Notes under the pieces: model-generated
Told to the model about the DNA's origin: nothing
What the model saw: the letters and a program-made list of their open reading frames with translations, nothing else
Databases searched by the model: none
Program-made: the position numbers and the translations under genes
NCBI GenBank assembly: GCA_002336895.1
Contig: DDFC01000034.1
Coordinates: 1 to 64,000, forward strand
DNA length: 64,000 nucleotides
Direction of reading: 5' to 3'
From: Verrucomicrobiaceae bacterium UBA1938
Lineage (GTDB): Bacteria > Verrucomicrobiota > Verrucomicrobiia > Verrucomicrobiales > Verrucomicrobiaceae
Shown here: positions 17,690-25,933 of the stretch, in pieces
Numbering within the stretch: the stretch's first letter is position 1
How the letters are laid out: every line of letters starts with the position of its first letter

Positions 17690-18634
17690 TTAGACGCGGG
17701 CAGTGGCGCGGTTTTCCAAAAACCACTGGTAGGTGCGGGCCACGCCTTCGCGGAAGTCGGTGCGGGCCTTCCAGCCCAGCTTTTCCATGCGGCTCACGTC
17801 CAGCAGGCGGCGTGGGTTGCCGTCCGGCTGGGTGGTGTCCCAGCGGATCTCCCCCTCGTAGCCCACGATGCTGCGGATGATCTCCGCCGCCTCACGGATG
17901 CTCACCTCCCAGCCGCAGCCCACATTGATGATGTCGGGGCTGCTGTAGTTTTCCAGCAGGAAGCCGCAGGCGGAGGCCAGATCGTCCACAAAGAGGAACT
18001 CCCGCTTCGGATTGCCGCTGCCCCACAGAGTCACGCTGGGGGCGCCCTGCAGGCGCGCCTCGTGGAAGCGGCGGATCAGGGAGGGCAGCACGTGCGAGTG
18101 CTCGGGGTCAAAGTTGTCGTAGGGGCCGTACAGATTGGCCGGCATGGCGCAGATGAAGTCGCGGCCGTGCTGGTGGCGGTAGCCCTGGCAGAGCTTGATC
18201 CCCGCGATCTTGGCCACGCCGTAGGGCGCATTCGTCTCCTCCATGGGGCCGGTCATGAGGCTGTCTTCCCTGATGGGGATTTCCGCGGCCTTCGGGTAAA
18301 TGCAGGTGCTGCCCAGAAAGAGCACCTTCTGCGTCTCAAAGCGGTGCGCGGCGGAAAGGACGCAGTTCTGGATCTGCAGGTTGTCCAGCAGGAAGTCCAC
18401 CGGGTGGGTGTAGCTGGCCTTGATGCCGCCCACCTTGGCGGCGGAGAGGATCACGGCGTCCGGCTTCTCGGCGGCAAAGAAGGCGTCCGTGGCATGGGGG
18501 TCGCGCAGGTCCAGCTCCTCGCGGGTGCGGGTGAAGATCTGCCACTGGGGCTTGTCTTCATAATAGCGCAGCAGCGCGCGCCCGACGAGACCCCGATGAC
18601 CTGTGATGAAAAGTTTGCCGCCTGTGATAGCCAT
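17690..18634 (-). CDS. fcl: GDP-L-fucose synthase
   Basis: This short-chain dehydrogenase/epimerase converts GDP-4-keto-6-deoxymannose to GDP-L-fucose with NADPH. The N-terminal FITGHRGLVGRAL is the dinucleotide-binding glycine motif. The catalytic tyrosine and lysine are in APYGVAKIAG, and the family segment LGSTCIYPKAAEIPIRED plus NLYGPYDNFDPEHSHVLPSLI are clear. The start at 18634 follows an AGAGGG-type ribosome site and begins just before the glycine motif; the longer frame to 18709 adds only low-quality sequence. GDP-mannose dehydratase, which supplies its substrate, is not in the window. The C-methyltransferase downstream is likely co-transcribed. Confidence 0.9.
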   Translation of the reverse strand: MAITGGKLFITGHRGLVGRALLRYYEDKPQWQIFTRTREELDLRDPHATDAFFAAEKPDAVILSAAKVGGIKASYTHPVDFLLDNLQIQNCVLSAAHRFETQKVLFLGSTCIYPKAAEIPIREDSLMTGPMEETNAPYGVAKIAGIKLCQGYRHQHGRDFICAMPANLYGPYDNFDPEHSHVLPSLIRRFHEARLQGAPSVTLWGSGNPKREFLFVDDLASACGFLLENYSSPDIINVGCGWEVSIREAAEIIRSIVGYEGEIRWDTTQPDGNPRRLLDVSRMEKLGWKARTDFREGVARTYQWFLENRATARV

Positions 18635-18894
18635 GCCCTCTGCCTTAGCGGTGGCGGCTGCGGTGTCCAGCAAAGGTTGGAAGGAAGATGCAGGGAAGGG
18701 CAGCACCACTTCCCCTCAGGGGCTGGCACAGGGCTGGAGAAGGGCTGACAACAACGAAATGGTGACGATGCTTCTCTGAGTGTACTAGCGATGTTGATGA
18801 TCAACTTAATCGGCAATGTTGGCAATCTTTCGAAAACGCCGAACCCGGCCGAGGCCACGTTTTAAGATCACCCATCGCGCGGGTGAACGGTCTT

Positions 18895-20718
18895 TTAATC
18901 TCCCTGCCACCAGGAGTGCCAGCTGGAGCGGCGGGTGTGTGGGCGCGGGGGCTGGAGAGGGCTGGGGAAGGGGGCCTCCGCCTCAGGAGGCGTCTCCAAT
19001 GGGGCGGGCAGATCCTGAGTGCCGTGCAGGCCTGCATGCGGGTGCGAATGGGCGTGCAGGTGCAGCTGCACATTCACCTGCGCCTGCTGGGCTGCTGCTG
19101 CTGCGGCAAAGCTGGGCGCGAGGGGGCGTGGCTTGGCCACAAACACGGGGCGTGTGTCGTCCTGCGCACGCGGTTTGATCACGATCTCGGCGTCCACCAC
19201 CGGACCACCGGAAAAGGCGTGTGCGGGGGCCGCCGCATCCACCGGAGTGGCGGAGGCAGCGTCTGAGCGGGGCACGGGCCAGTAGGGGCTGGATGGAGAG
19301 GCGTGCGCAGTGAGCAGGCCTGTCTCCGCATCCAGCTCAGGGGCTGACACAGCTCCGGCCATGGCGGCTTCCATCTGTGCCTGCCAGGGATCCTGCGGTG
19401 CAGCGGCCAGCGGCGGATCAAAGGAGGCCTCTCCCGGAGACGCCAGCTGCACCTCGATCTCCCGCGTCGGTTCCACCGCATTAAAGAAAGGCATGGCCGT
19501 TGCTGCATGCAGATGCATATGGGGGAGTGTGTGTGCGCCCGTCTGCGCCGTAGTGGCGGTGTCTGGCAGGGCACCTTCAGAAGCCGGTGTCTTCTCCTTG
19601 AAGAGCACGGCCGGGATCTCATCCAGCCCGAACACCATGGGCACCTCGATGGCATCTGGAAAAGCCGCGCCCTCAAACACCTGCGCGGCTGCTTCAGGCG
19701 GAGGAACCTCCTGCAGTGCGTGTGGCTGCGGGTCGCGCTCCACCTGCGGCAGCGGTGGTGGCGCGGCAAAGAAGAGCGCGCCCGCCGTGGGCACGTGGGG
19801 GGCTGATTCGGTCAGGCTGGGAAGTGGCTCAAGATTCAGCTGAGCTGTGGCATCCACCGGCGGGTACATCTGCACCATGGCGGAGGCGCCCGCCTGAAAA
19901 GGTGACGCAGCGCGCGCAGGCGCGGGCGTGGAAAAGAAGGCGGGCTCAGAGTGTGTCGGTTCCACCTGCAGTGGCATCTTCACGGCAGGCTCGGCTGCGG
20001 TGGGCTCCAGTGGCTGGGCGGGCTCGCTGGGCTCCAGGTTCACGTAGAGATCACGTGGCGCCGTCAGCCGGGCAAAGGCTTCGTGCCTGCCTGGTTCCTG
20101 TGCGGGCATCTGCCCAGGCGGTGGAAGGCTCTCCGCCTCATCCAGGAGAAAGGCCCCCGGGTGGTAGTCATCTTCATTCTGGGCCGGCTCACGACCATCA
20201 TTCTCAGGCACAGGGGCGGGCATGGCCTGCGCTACGGGCGTGGAAAAGCCTGCGGGAAAAAAAGCCTGCCCGGCGGCTGGCGCAGGTGCAGCGGCAGCAT
20301 CCTGCGCATGCAGGCTCAGATCGAGTACGGGCTCTGCCATCTCCCGCTGCATCTGTCTGGAGAGCCAGGCCTCCACCTGGCTTTGCGGGCTCTCATGGGC
20401 TGGCGGATGGCTCTGCACATGCTGCACCGCTGGGAGCAGGGTGGGGGAGGCTGGTTTCCACTCGGTGCCTGGTGCGGGGTCCACCGGCTCCAGCGGATGT
20501 GGGGAAGGGAATGCCGAAGAGGCAGGCGCACTCCTCTTCTGCTTCTGCAGCAGGGCCAGCGCCGCAGCCCCTGCGGCCAGCACCAGCGGTGTGCGGCCAA
20601 GGCGTGTGCCGATCACACCGCCCACTGCCGTGGCCGCCAGCAAGGCCCACGGACCCGGCGGCTGGCCGGGCTGAGAGGGGGGCGGGTCTGGCAGTGGGCC
20701 TGCAGGAGCGGTGCTCAT
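18895..20718 (-). CDS. Pro/Ala-rich protein with N-terminal membrane segment
   Basis: This is a 607-residue low-complexity protein. Near the N-terminus two hydrophobic stretches (GPWALLAATAVGGVIGT and TPLVLAAGAAALALL) may form a membrane hairpin. Almost all the rest is Pro, Ala, Glu and Gln without predicted globular structure. A histidine-rich stretch (VQLHLHAHSHPHAGLH) lies near the C-terminus and could bind metal. No family is recognised. It lies downstream of the PilT terminator and is transcribed in the same direction. High-GC low-complexity sequence makes the reading frame less certain than its length suggests. Confidence 0.6.
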   Translation of the reverse strand: MSTAPAGPLPDPPPSQPGQPPGPWALLAATAVGGVIGTRLGRTPLVLAAGAAALALLQKQKRSAPASSAFPSPHPLEPVDPAPGTEWKPASPTLLPAVQHVQSHPPAHESPQSQVEAWLSRQMQREMAEPVLDLSLHAQDAAAAPAPAAGQAFFPAGFSTPVAQAMPAPVPENDGREPAQNEDDYHPGAFLLDEAESLPPPGQMPAQEPGRHEAFARLTAPRDLYVNLEPSEPAQPLEPTAAEPAVKMPLQVEPTHSEPAFFSTPAPARAASPFQAGASAMVQMYPPVDATAQLNLEPLPSLTESAPHVPTAGALFFAAPPPLPQVERDPQPHALQEVPPPEAAAQVFEGAAFPDAIEVPMVFGLDEIPAVLFKEKTPASEGALPDTATTAQTGAHTLPHMHLHAATAMPFFNAVEPTREIEVQLASPGEASFDPPLAAAPQDPWQAQMEAAMAGAVSAPELDAETGLLTAHASPSSPYWPVPRSDAASATPVDAAAPAHAFSGGPVVDAEIVIKPRAQDDTRPVFVAKPRPLAPSFAAAAAAQQAQVNVQLHLHAHSHPHAGLHGTQDLPAPLETPPEAEAPFPSPLQPPRPHTRRSSWHSWWQGD

Positions 20719-20807
20719 CCTTGATTATTCACCTATCTTATTCACAGCCACTGCGGCAGCAAGATTCATCTGCGGCAGGACTGCGCACTCACGAACTCGC
20801 AGACCCC

Positions 20808-20843
20808 ATAAAAACAAGTCGGCTGGCAGATCTGCCAGCCGAC
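20808..20843 (-). terminator. Rho-independent terminator after the pilT operon
   Basis: A perfect 26-bp palindrome (20818-20843, each half GTCGGCTGGCAGA or its complement) is followed on the minus strand by a T-rich run (TTGTTTTTATG). It lies 35 bp after the stop codon of the pilT gene. Confidence 0.9.
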
Positions 20844-20877
20844 GCGGTGGGAAGGATGAGTCCGGCGGTGGCCGGGA

Positions 20878-21981
20878 TTACTTGTTAGCGTCGCCGCCGC
20901 TAGCCACGCCGAGCTCGGCGTCTTCAGCAGGCAGGAAGGCCTTGAAGCGGTTTTTGTCGATGGCCTTCATGTACGCCTCCATCGGCGTCACATAGCCGTC
21001 TCGCAGCTTCTGCCAGATGGCTTCGTCCATGAACTGCATGCCCTGCGCCTTGCCGCCGATGATGACGTCATAGAGCTTCTGCGTGGCACCTTCACGGATG
21101 ATCGCGCCCACGGCGGGGTTGGACACCATGATCTCATTCACCGCCGCACGGCCTTTGCCGTCGGACTTCTTCATGAGGAGCTGCGCCACCACGCCTTTCA
21201 GTGAGGCGGCTAGCATCGTGCGCACCTGGCTCTGCTGGTCGGAGGGGAAGACGTCGATGATACGGTCAACGGTCTTGCGAGCGTTGTTCGTGTGCAGGGT
21301 GCCGAAGACGAGCAGGCCCGTTTCCGCAGCGGTCAGCGCCAGCGAGATCGTTTCCAGGTCGCGCATTTCCCCCACCAGCACGATGTCAGCGTCTTCACGC
21401 AGCGCGGCGCGCAGGCCGTCGGCGAAGGAGGGCGTCTGGATGGGCACCTCGCGCTGGGTGATGATGCTCTTCTTGTTGCGGTGCACGAACTCGATCGGTT
21501 CCTCGATCGTGATGATATGGCGGCGGAAGTTGGTGTTGATGTAGTCCAGCAGCGCGGCCAGCGTGGTGGACTTTCCGGAGCCCGTGGGGCCCGTCACCAG
21601 GACGAGGCCGCTGCGCATGTGGCCAAACTCCTTGACCACCGGCGGGATGCCCAGCTGCTCCAGCGAGGCGATCTTGGTGGGGATGATACGGAAGACGGCA
21701 CCGTAGCCATGCTGCTGCTTGAGGTAGTTGCAGCGGAAGCGGCTGTTTTCATCCATCTCGTAGGCAAAGTCGAGGTCGCCCTTCTCCTTGTAGCGCTCCC
21801 AGGCGCGGGGCTCGCAGATTTCCCGCATCATGGTCTCCAGCAGGCGCTCGTCCAGGATCTGGTCGGAGATGGGCTTGATGCTGCCATGCACGCGCACCTT
21901 GGGCGGCTGCTTCTGGCTGAGGTGAAGGTCGGAGCCGCCCAGTTCGATGAGCTTCTGGAAATATTGGTCAATGATTGGCAT
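20878..21981 (-). CDS. pilT: type IV pilus retraction ATPase PilT
   Basis: This is a 367-residue cytoplasmic hexameric ATPase that drives pilus retraction and twitching. The N-terminal part has GGSDLHLSQKQPPKVRVHG, typical of PilT/PilU. The Walker A GPTGSGKST is at residues 131-139. The Asp box (TIEEPIEFVH), the Walker B/AIRNLI-type segment (DADIVLVGEMRDLETISLALTAAETG) and the His box (FGTLHTNNA) follow in order. The C-terminus continues normally. A second PilT-type gene lies 36 bp upstream, so the two are probably one transcript ended by the palindromic terminator downstream. No pilin or PilB gene is in the window. Confidence 0.95.
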   Translation of the reverse strand: MPIIDQYFQKLIELGGSDLHLSQKQPPKVRVHGSIKPISDQILDERLLETMMREICEPRAWERYKEKGDLDFAYEMDENSRFRCNYLKQQHGYGAVFRIIPTKIASLEQLGIPPVVKEFGHMRSGLVLVTGPTGSGKSTTLAALLDYINTNFRRHIITIEEPIEFVHRNKKSIITQREVPIQTPSFADGLRAALREDADIVLVGEMRDLETISLALTAAETGLLVFGTLHTNNARKTVDRIIDVFPSDQQSQVRTMLAASLKGVVAQLLMKKSDGKGRAAVNEIMVSNPAVGAIIREGATQKLYDVIIGGKAQGMQFMDEAIWQKLRDGYVTPMEAYMKAIDKNRFKAFLPAEDAELGVASGGDANK

Positions 21982-22017
21982 GAGACTGTGTCAGTGATCG
22001 GTTTGGCGTGGGGGGGC

Positions 22018-23124
22018 TCAGGATTCAAAGTACTTCTTCATCATCACTTTGTCCTCGGCGCGGAATTCGCACTCTTCGCGGCTGATCTGTCCGGTGGCGT
22101 AGAGATTGCGCAGGGCGTCATCCATCGTCACCATGCCCACGCCCTTGCCGGTCTGCATCACGCCGCCGAGCATGTAGGTCTTGCCTTCGCGGATGCAGTT
22201 GCCCACGGCAGGCGTGTTCACCAGCACCTCCAGCGCCATCACGCGCCCGTTGCCGTCGATCCTCGGCACCAGCTGCTGGGAAAGGATGCCACGCAGGGAT
22301 TCAGACACCATGATGCGGATCTGGTCGCGCTGGTCGATGGGGAAGACGTCCAGCACGCGGTCCAGGGTGCGCGCGGCGCTGCCGGTGTGCAGGGTGCCGA
22401 GCACAAGGTGGCCCGTTTCTGCAGCGGTGATCGCCAGGGAGATCGTCTCCAGGTCGCGCATTTCACCCACCATGATCACGTCCGGGTCTTCACGGAGAGC
22501 ACCACGCAGCGCGGCGGCAAAGGAGGCCGTGTGGGTGTGCACCTCGCGCTGGTTCACATGGCAGCCCTTGGGCTCGATGATGTATTCGATCGGGTCTTCC
22601 AGCGTGATGATGTGGTCCTCGCGCTCTTCATTGATGGAGTCCACCAGAGCGGCCAGGGTGGTGGATTTGCCGCAGCCCACGGGGCCTGTCACGAGGATGA
22701 GACCGTTGTGGAATCGGGTCAGCGTCTTGGCGGTTGGCGGCAGGCCCAGTTCGTCCACCGACTTGATCTGCGTCTTGATCACGCGGAACACCATGTCGAT
22801 CCCCAGGCGCTGCTGCACCACGGAGGCACGGAAGCGGCCGTAGCCGGGGGAGTAGGCAAAGTCCACGTCCCCGCGGGACTCCAGTTGTTTGATCTGCGGC
22901 TCTCCCAGGAACCCATAGGCCAGGCGGCGTGCGTCTTCAGGTGTCAGCAGCGCGGCATTGTCCCAGATGGGCTGCAGATTGCCGTAGCGGCGCCACACAG
23001 GCTGCGCGCCCGTGGCCAGGTGAAGGTCGGATGCATCATACTCCATGCAGAAGCGCAGGTAGTCATCCACAGAGCCTAAAACGGGGAGGAGTTCTTGAAG
23101 AGGGGGTGGGTTGGAATCAGACAT
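22018..23124 (-). CDS. PilT/PilU-type ATPase
   Basis: This 368-residue second retraction-type ATPase is related to its downstream neighbour through ASDLHLATGAQPVWRRYG, VGEMRDLETISLAITAAETGHLVLGTLHT and the rest of the core. The Walker A reads GPVGCGKST (residues 147-154), with a Val and a Cys in place of the usual Thr and Ser. It may be a PilU-like partner that works with PilT. The longer C-terminus ends ...GQISREECEFRAEDKVMMKKYFES, close to the PilU type. The order PilU-like then PilT, 36 bp apart, supports co-expression. Confidence 0.9.
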   Translation of the reverse strand: MSDSNPPPLQELLPVLGSVDDYLRFCMEYDASDLHLATGAQPVWRRYGNLQPIWDNAALLTPEDARRLAYGFLGEPQIKQLESRGDVDFAYSPGYGRFRASVVQQRLGIDMVFRVIKTQIKSVDELGLPPTAKTLTRFHNGLILVTGPVGCGKSTTLAALVDSINEEREDHIITLEDPIEYIIEPKGCHVNQREVHTHTASFAAALRGALREDPDVIMVGEMRDLETISLAITAAETGHLVLGTLHTGSAARTLDRVLDVFPIDQRDQIRIMVSESLRGILSQQLVPRIDGNGRVMALEVLVNTPAVGNCIREGKTYMLGGVMQTGKGVGMVTMDDALRNLYATGQISREECEFRAEDKVMMKKYFES

Positions 23125-23141
23125 GTAGGTTGTAAAAATGG

Positions 23142-23549
23142 CTAGACTACGCCGGAGTCGGAGTCGTTCGGAGAAACTTTAGAACGCAGGTAAGTCTCAA
23201 ACCATTGGGTTCCGTAGTTTAAAACTGACTTGCGGGCGAAAGCGAACAGCGGACCGAGAAGCAACGCCATGAGGCCGCCGCTTTTGGCTCCGGAAAGAAA
23301 ATTCTCGGACCGCCCTCCATCTCTGCCGGATGAGGAGGGCAGGATGAGCTTGATCAGCGCCAGCCCGGCCACGGCCGCGCCGCCGATCCATAGCGCACGG
23401 TGTTTTTCCACACTGCGGGTGAAGAGCGCCTTCGGGCTCCACTCTTCGGCCGCCAGGGAGGCATGATGCGCCAGGGACGCGCGTGCGTCCTCCAGATCCC
23501 GCAGTGCCTGCTGCTTGGGGGTCAGTCGTTCTTGTTGCGGGCGAGCCAT
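23142..23549 (-). CDS. small membrane protein of a YqjD/YqjE-type cluster
   Basis: The protein is 135 residues. The N-terminal half is a charged helix (RLTPKQQALRDLEDARASLAHHASL). It is followed by ALWIGGAAVAGLALIKLIL and GGLMALLLGPLFAFA, two probable membrane segments. The gene overlaps the 3' end of the holin-X-like gene by 28 bp, and the PilT-type gene starts 17 bp after it, so it belongs to the same transcript. Position suggests it is the third member of the envelope-stress type cluster, like YqjK-type partners, but no direct similarity is visible. Confidence 0.6.
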   Translation of the reverse strand: MARPQQERLTPKQQALRDLEDARASLAHHASLAAEEWSPKALFTRSVEKHRALWIGGAAVAGLALIKLILPSSSGRDGGRSENFLSGAKSGGLMALLLGPLFAFARKSVLNYGTQWFETYLRSKVSPNDSDSGVV

Positions 23550-23923
23550 TCGCGGTCCCGGCGGAATTGGTTGAAGGATTCCTCAAAGAGCTGCATGCCA
23601 CGCAGCCGGTTTTTGAGTCCGGCCAGCAGCAGCAGGCCCAGAAAGAGGTGGATGCCGGCGCCGCCCAGCGCCACGCGTGTCCAGTGCCAGCCATAAGACT
23701 CCGCGATCATCCACACCAGCGCCGGCGCAGCCAGCGTCCAGCCGATGATGAAGGCCGTGAGCGAGAGCATGAACATGCCCGTGAGCCCGGAGACGCGGCC
23801 TGCGGCCTCCTGCCCCTCGATGTGGAGCAGTCTGCCACGGGCCTCGATATACAGCGCCACGGCACGCAGCAGTCCTGCTGCGCTGGCGCGTTCCTCAGGG
23901 GCGGGGGGCGAACCTGGATTCAT
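23522..23923 (-). CDS. holin-X/YqjE-like membrane protein
   Basis: The protein is 133 residues starting MNPGSPPAPEERASAAGLLRA. A helix (ALYIEARGRLLHIEGQEAAGRVSG) leads to two hydrophobic segments (MFMLSLTAFIIGWTLAAPALVWMIA and LGGAGIHLFLGLLLLAGL) and a basic tail. This is the layout of the phage_holin_3_6 / YqjE family, which in enterobacteria sits beside YqjD, as the equivalent gene does here. Its role may be in envelope or stationary-phase ribosome binding; phage lysis is not implied. The longer frame to 24004 has no homology-like sequence, so the ATG before the family pattern was chosen. Confidence 0.7.
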   Translation of the reverse strand: MNPGSPPAPEERASAAGLLRAVALYIEARGRLLHIEGQEAAGRVSGLTGMFMLSLTAFIIGWTLAAPALVWMIAESYGWHWTRVALGGAGIHLFLGLLLLAGLKNRLRGMQLFEESFNQFRRDREWLARNKND

Positions 23924-23963
23924 GAAGCGGGGGTGAAAAGAGAGCGCGGATGCAGGATGTGTA

Positions 23964-24329
23964 TCAGCGTCGCAGAATGGCCCCGACGACAAAGCCGATG
24001 CCAAAGGCCGTCAGCAGAGCCTGCAGCGGCTTTTCACGGGCAAACTTCTCAGCCTCGGCGCGCAGGTCGTCATAGCGCACGCGGGCTTGGTTCAGCGTCT
24101 GGTCGGCGATCTCCTCCGCCTTGTCACGGATGTCCGTGGCGCGCTGCTCCGCCGTCGAGCGGAACTGCTGGGCACGTGTCTCTGCGGCGGAGCGGAATTC
24201 AGTCACTTTCTGGGCGGCGGCGGCGCGCAGCTCTTCAGCGGCTTTCATGGCGCTGGCCTTCGCGGCCTGAAAGGGATCATGAGGCACGGCGCTGCCAAAA
24301 GGCGACTCTGCGGTGGGGTTCTCAGTCAT
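23964..24329 (-). CDS. DUF883/YqjD/ElaB-like membrane-anchored protein
   Basis: The protein is 121 residues. A long amphipathic, coiled-coil-like helix (KAAEELRAAAAQKVTEFRSA and AEQRATDIRDKAEEIADQTL) is followed by a C-terminal membrane segment with glycines (ALLTAFGIGFVVGAILRR). This is the DUF883 signature, whose members YqjD and ElaB bind ribosomes at the inner membrane in stationary phase. It is the first gene of the YqjD-YqjE-like cluster. Upstream in-frame ATGs at 24371 and 24533 add sequence without family character. Confidence 0.75.
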   Translation of the reverse strand: MTENPTAESPFGSAVPHDPFQAAKASAMKAAEELRAAAAQKVTEFRSAAETRAQQFRSTAEQRATDIRDKAEEIADQTLNQARVRYDDLRAEAEKFAREKPLQALLTAFGIGFVVGAILRR

Positions 24330-24596
24330 GGGGGCGGACAGTAAAGGGTTTATGCAGGAGCTTTCACTCATGGGAGATTCCAGCTCGGCACGGCAGAATA
24401 AAGACTCTCCTGCCGCTTGGCGAGAGGAAAAAACAACCCCGCGCTTAATCTTGATGGAGCATATGGTGCCCAGCTTCCAGAAGCCTAAAGCACCATTCAT
24501 GATACATGAGGTCAGCAGCTGCTTTGCAGGCATGAAATCAATGCCTCCAACGGCTACGCAATTCTCAGTGCATGCGCACGCAGCCCATCCGGCGGC

Positions 24597-25256
24597 TTAC
24601 GCGCAGCGTGAGGCTCTGCCGCGCGGCAGGGTGCTTTTGCGGGCGGTCGTGTTGGTCACGGGTGTCTTGCGGCGTGCCAGCAGTGCTGTCAGCTGCAGGC
24701 TGGACTTTTGCTGCTTGGCCAGCGCCAGTTCGGCCTTCACCGCCGCCAGTTCGGTTTCCAGAGCCTGGACGCGCAGCGTCTCCATGGCGGGAAGCGCGGG
24801 AAGCGCAGGCTTGGGAATGGAGGGCGGCGGAGGCGGTGCTGCCACGGGCTTCACCGCCAGCGCGGCCTCCAGCTCGGAGATCTTGATCTTGGCGGCAGCC
24901 AGCTCCGCCGCCTTGGCATCGGCGCCGCTGCGCACCTGCTGGCAGGCCTTGTCCAGCTCCTTCAGCGCATGCGCTCCGTTCATGTCCGTCTGCAGCAGCC
25001 GGGTGGAGAGCTCTGCGCGCAGCGCATCAAACTGCCGCTGCATCTTGGCGCGCCATGACATGGAGTCATGATGCACGCCTGTCACCTCCATCTCCTGAAG
25101 GGCCAGCTGCTTGTCCATTTTGACTCCTTCAGCACTCAGTCGGCGGTTGGAGCGGTAGAGCGCCAGCATTCGTCCCAGCGACAGCAGAAACATGATGGAG
25201 ACAATGCTGAGGCCGATGATCATGGCCATGACGTCCTGACTCAATTCTTTGTTCAT
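24597..25256 (-). CDS. membrane-anchored coiled-coil protein, paralogue of the next upstream gene
   Basis: The protein is 219 residues. An N-terminal membrane helix (AMIIGLSIVSIMFLLSLGRMLALY) is followed by charged coiled-coil segments. A segment reading SWRAKMQRQFDALRAELSTRL is nearly the same as in the gene at 25368-25805 (AWRGEQQRMFDAFRAEFSKRL). A Pro-rich linker (PVAAPPPPPSIPKPALPALP) comes before a second coiled coil. The role is unknown; anchored coiled-coil proteins of this type often organise the envelope or cytoskeleton. Confidence 0.65.
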   Translation of the reverse strand: MNKELSQDVMAMIIGLSIVSIMFLLSLGRMLALYRSNRRLSAEGVKMDKQLALQEMEVTGVHHDSMSWRAKMQRQFDALRAELSTRLLQTDMNGAHALKELDKACQQVRSGADAKAAELAAAKIKISELEAALAVKPVAAPPPPPSIPKPALPALPAMETLRVQALETELAAVKAELALAKQQKSSLQLTALLARRKTPVTNTTARKSTLPRGRASRCA

Positions 25257-25367
25257 TAGCTTAAAAATATCAGCAAATAGTGTTCCAGATCAATCAGGCA
25301 CGAAGTTCTTCGCTTTCGCGAAATTTCAAGACTCCTGCCGGGTTCGCACGTTGAGGGGGGCGGCAGC

Positions 25368-25805
25368 TCAGGAAATGTTCAGCGCAGGCACCGGCAGCAC
25401 CGGCTTCTCATCGGCATCCACACCACGCGTCACCACCGTGCCGGAGGGCAGCGGCGGGGTGGAGAGCGCCACGGGACGGGCGGGCTTGCTCAGCATCTCG
25501 GTGCGTTTCTGGATGTCCTGGTAACGTGCCTCGGACTCCTCCAGGCGCTTGGAGAACTCCGCGCGGAAGGCGTCAAACATCCTCTGCTGCTCACCGCGCC
25601 ACGCATTGGAATCCGACTTCACTGAGAGAATCTCCTGGTGCTGAAAGAGCACCTGCTGCTCCATCTTTTCAGCATTGATCCGCAGGCGTTCGTTTTTGCG
25701 CAGCAGAAAAACAATCCGAATCATCGACAGGAGAAGCAAGCCTCCCACGATGGTTAAACTCAACTTCAGAGTCGGCACATCCAGGGCGATTTGGGAAAGA
25801 TCCAT
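25368..25805 (-). CDS. membrane-anchored coiled-coil protein, paralogue of its downstream neighbour
   Basis: The protein is 145 residues starting MDLSQIALDVPTLKLSLTIV, with one membrane helix (LTIVGGLLLLSMIRIVFLLRK) and a coiled coil. It shares the W-R-x-x-x-Q-R-x-FDAxRAExSxRL block and overall layout with the gene at 24597-25256, so it arose by duplication. The C-terminal tail is Pro-rich. A start at 25835 would add ten residues. Function unknown. Confidence 0.6.
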   Translation of the reverse strand: MDLSQIALDVPTLKLSLTIVGGLLLLSMIRIVFLLRKNERLRINAEKMEQQVLFQHQEILSVKSDSNAWRGEQQRMFDAFRAEFSKRLEESEARYQDIQKRTEMLSKPARPVALSTPPLPSGTVVTRGVDADEKPVLPVPALNIS

Positions 25806-25933
25806 GGCGGCGCACGAGAGCACGAACTGTTCCATAACGCAATGTGCTATCCTTATTTTTGCCCCAGCGCAGGCTTAGCCTGATAATCAGGTTTGCAAAA
25901 AAGAATGCGAGAGATGCTGTCGCGTTCCTCCTG

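Noticed and set aside
19716..20888. 390-codon plus-strand frame opposite the Pro-rich gene
   Set aside because: It runs through the PilT terminator palindrome and has no protein-like features.
21292..23079. 595-codon plus-strand frame opposite the two PilT genes
   Set aside because: It is a complement of well-conserved ATPase genes.
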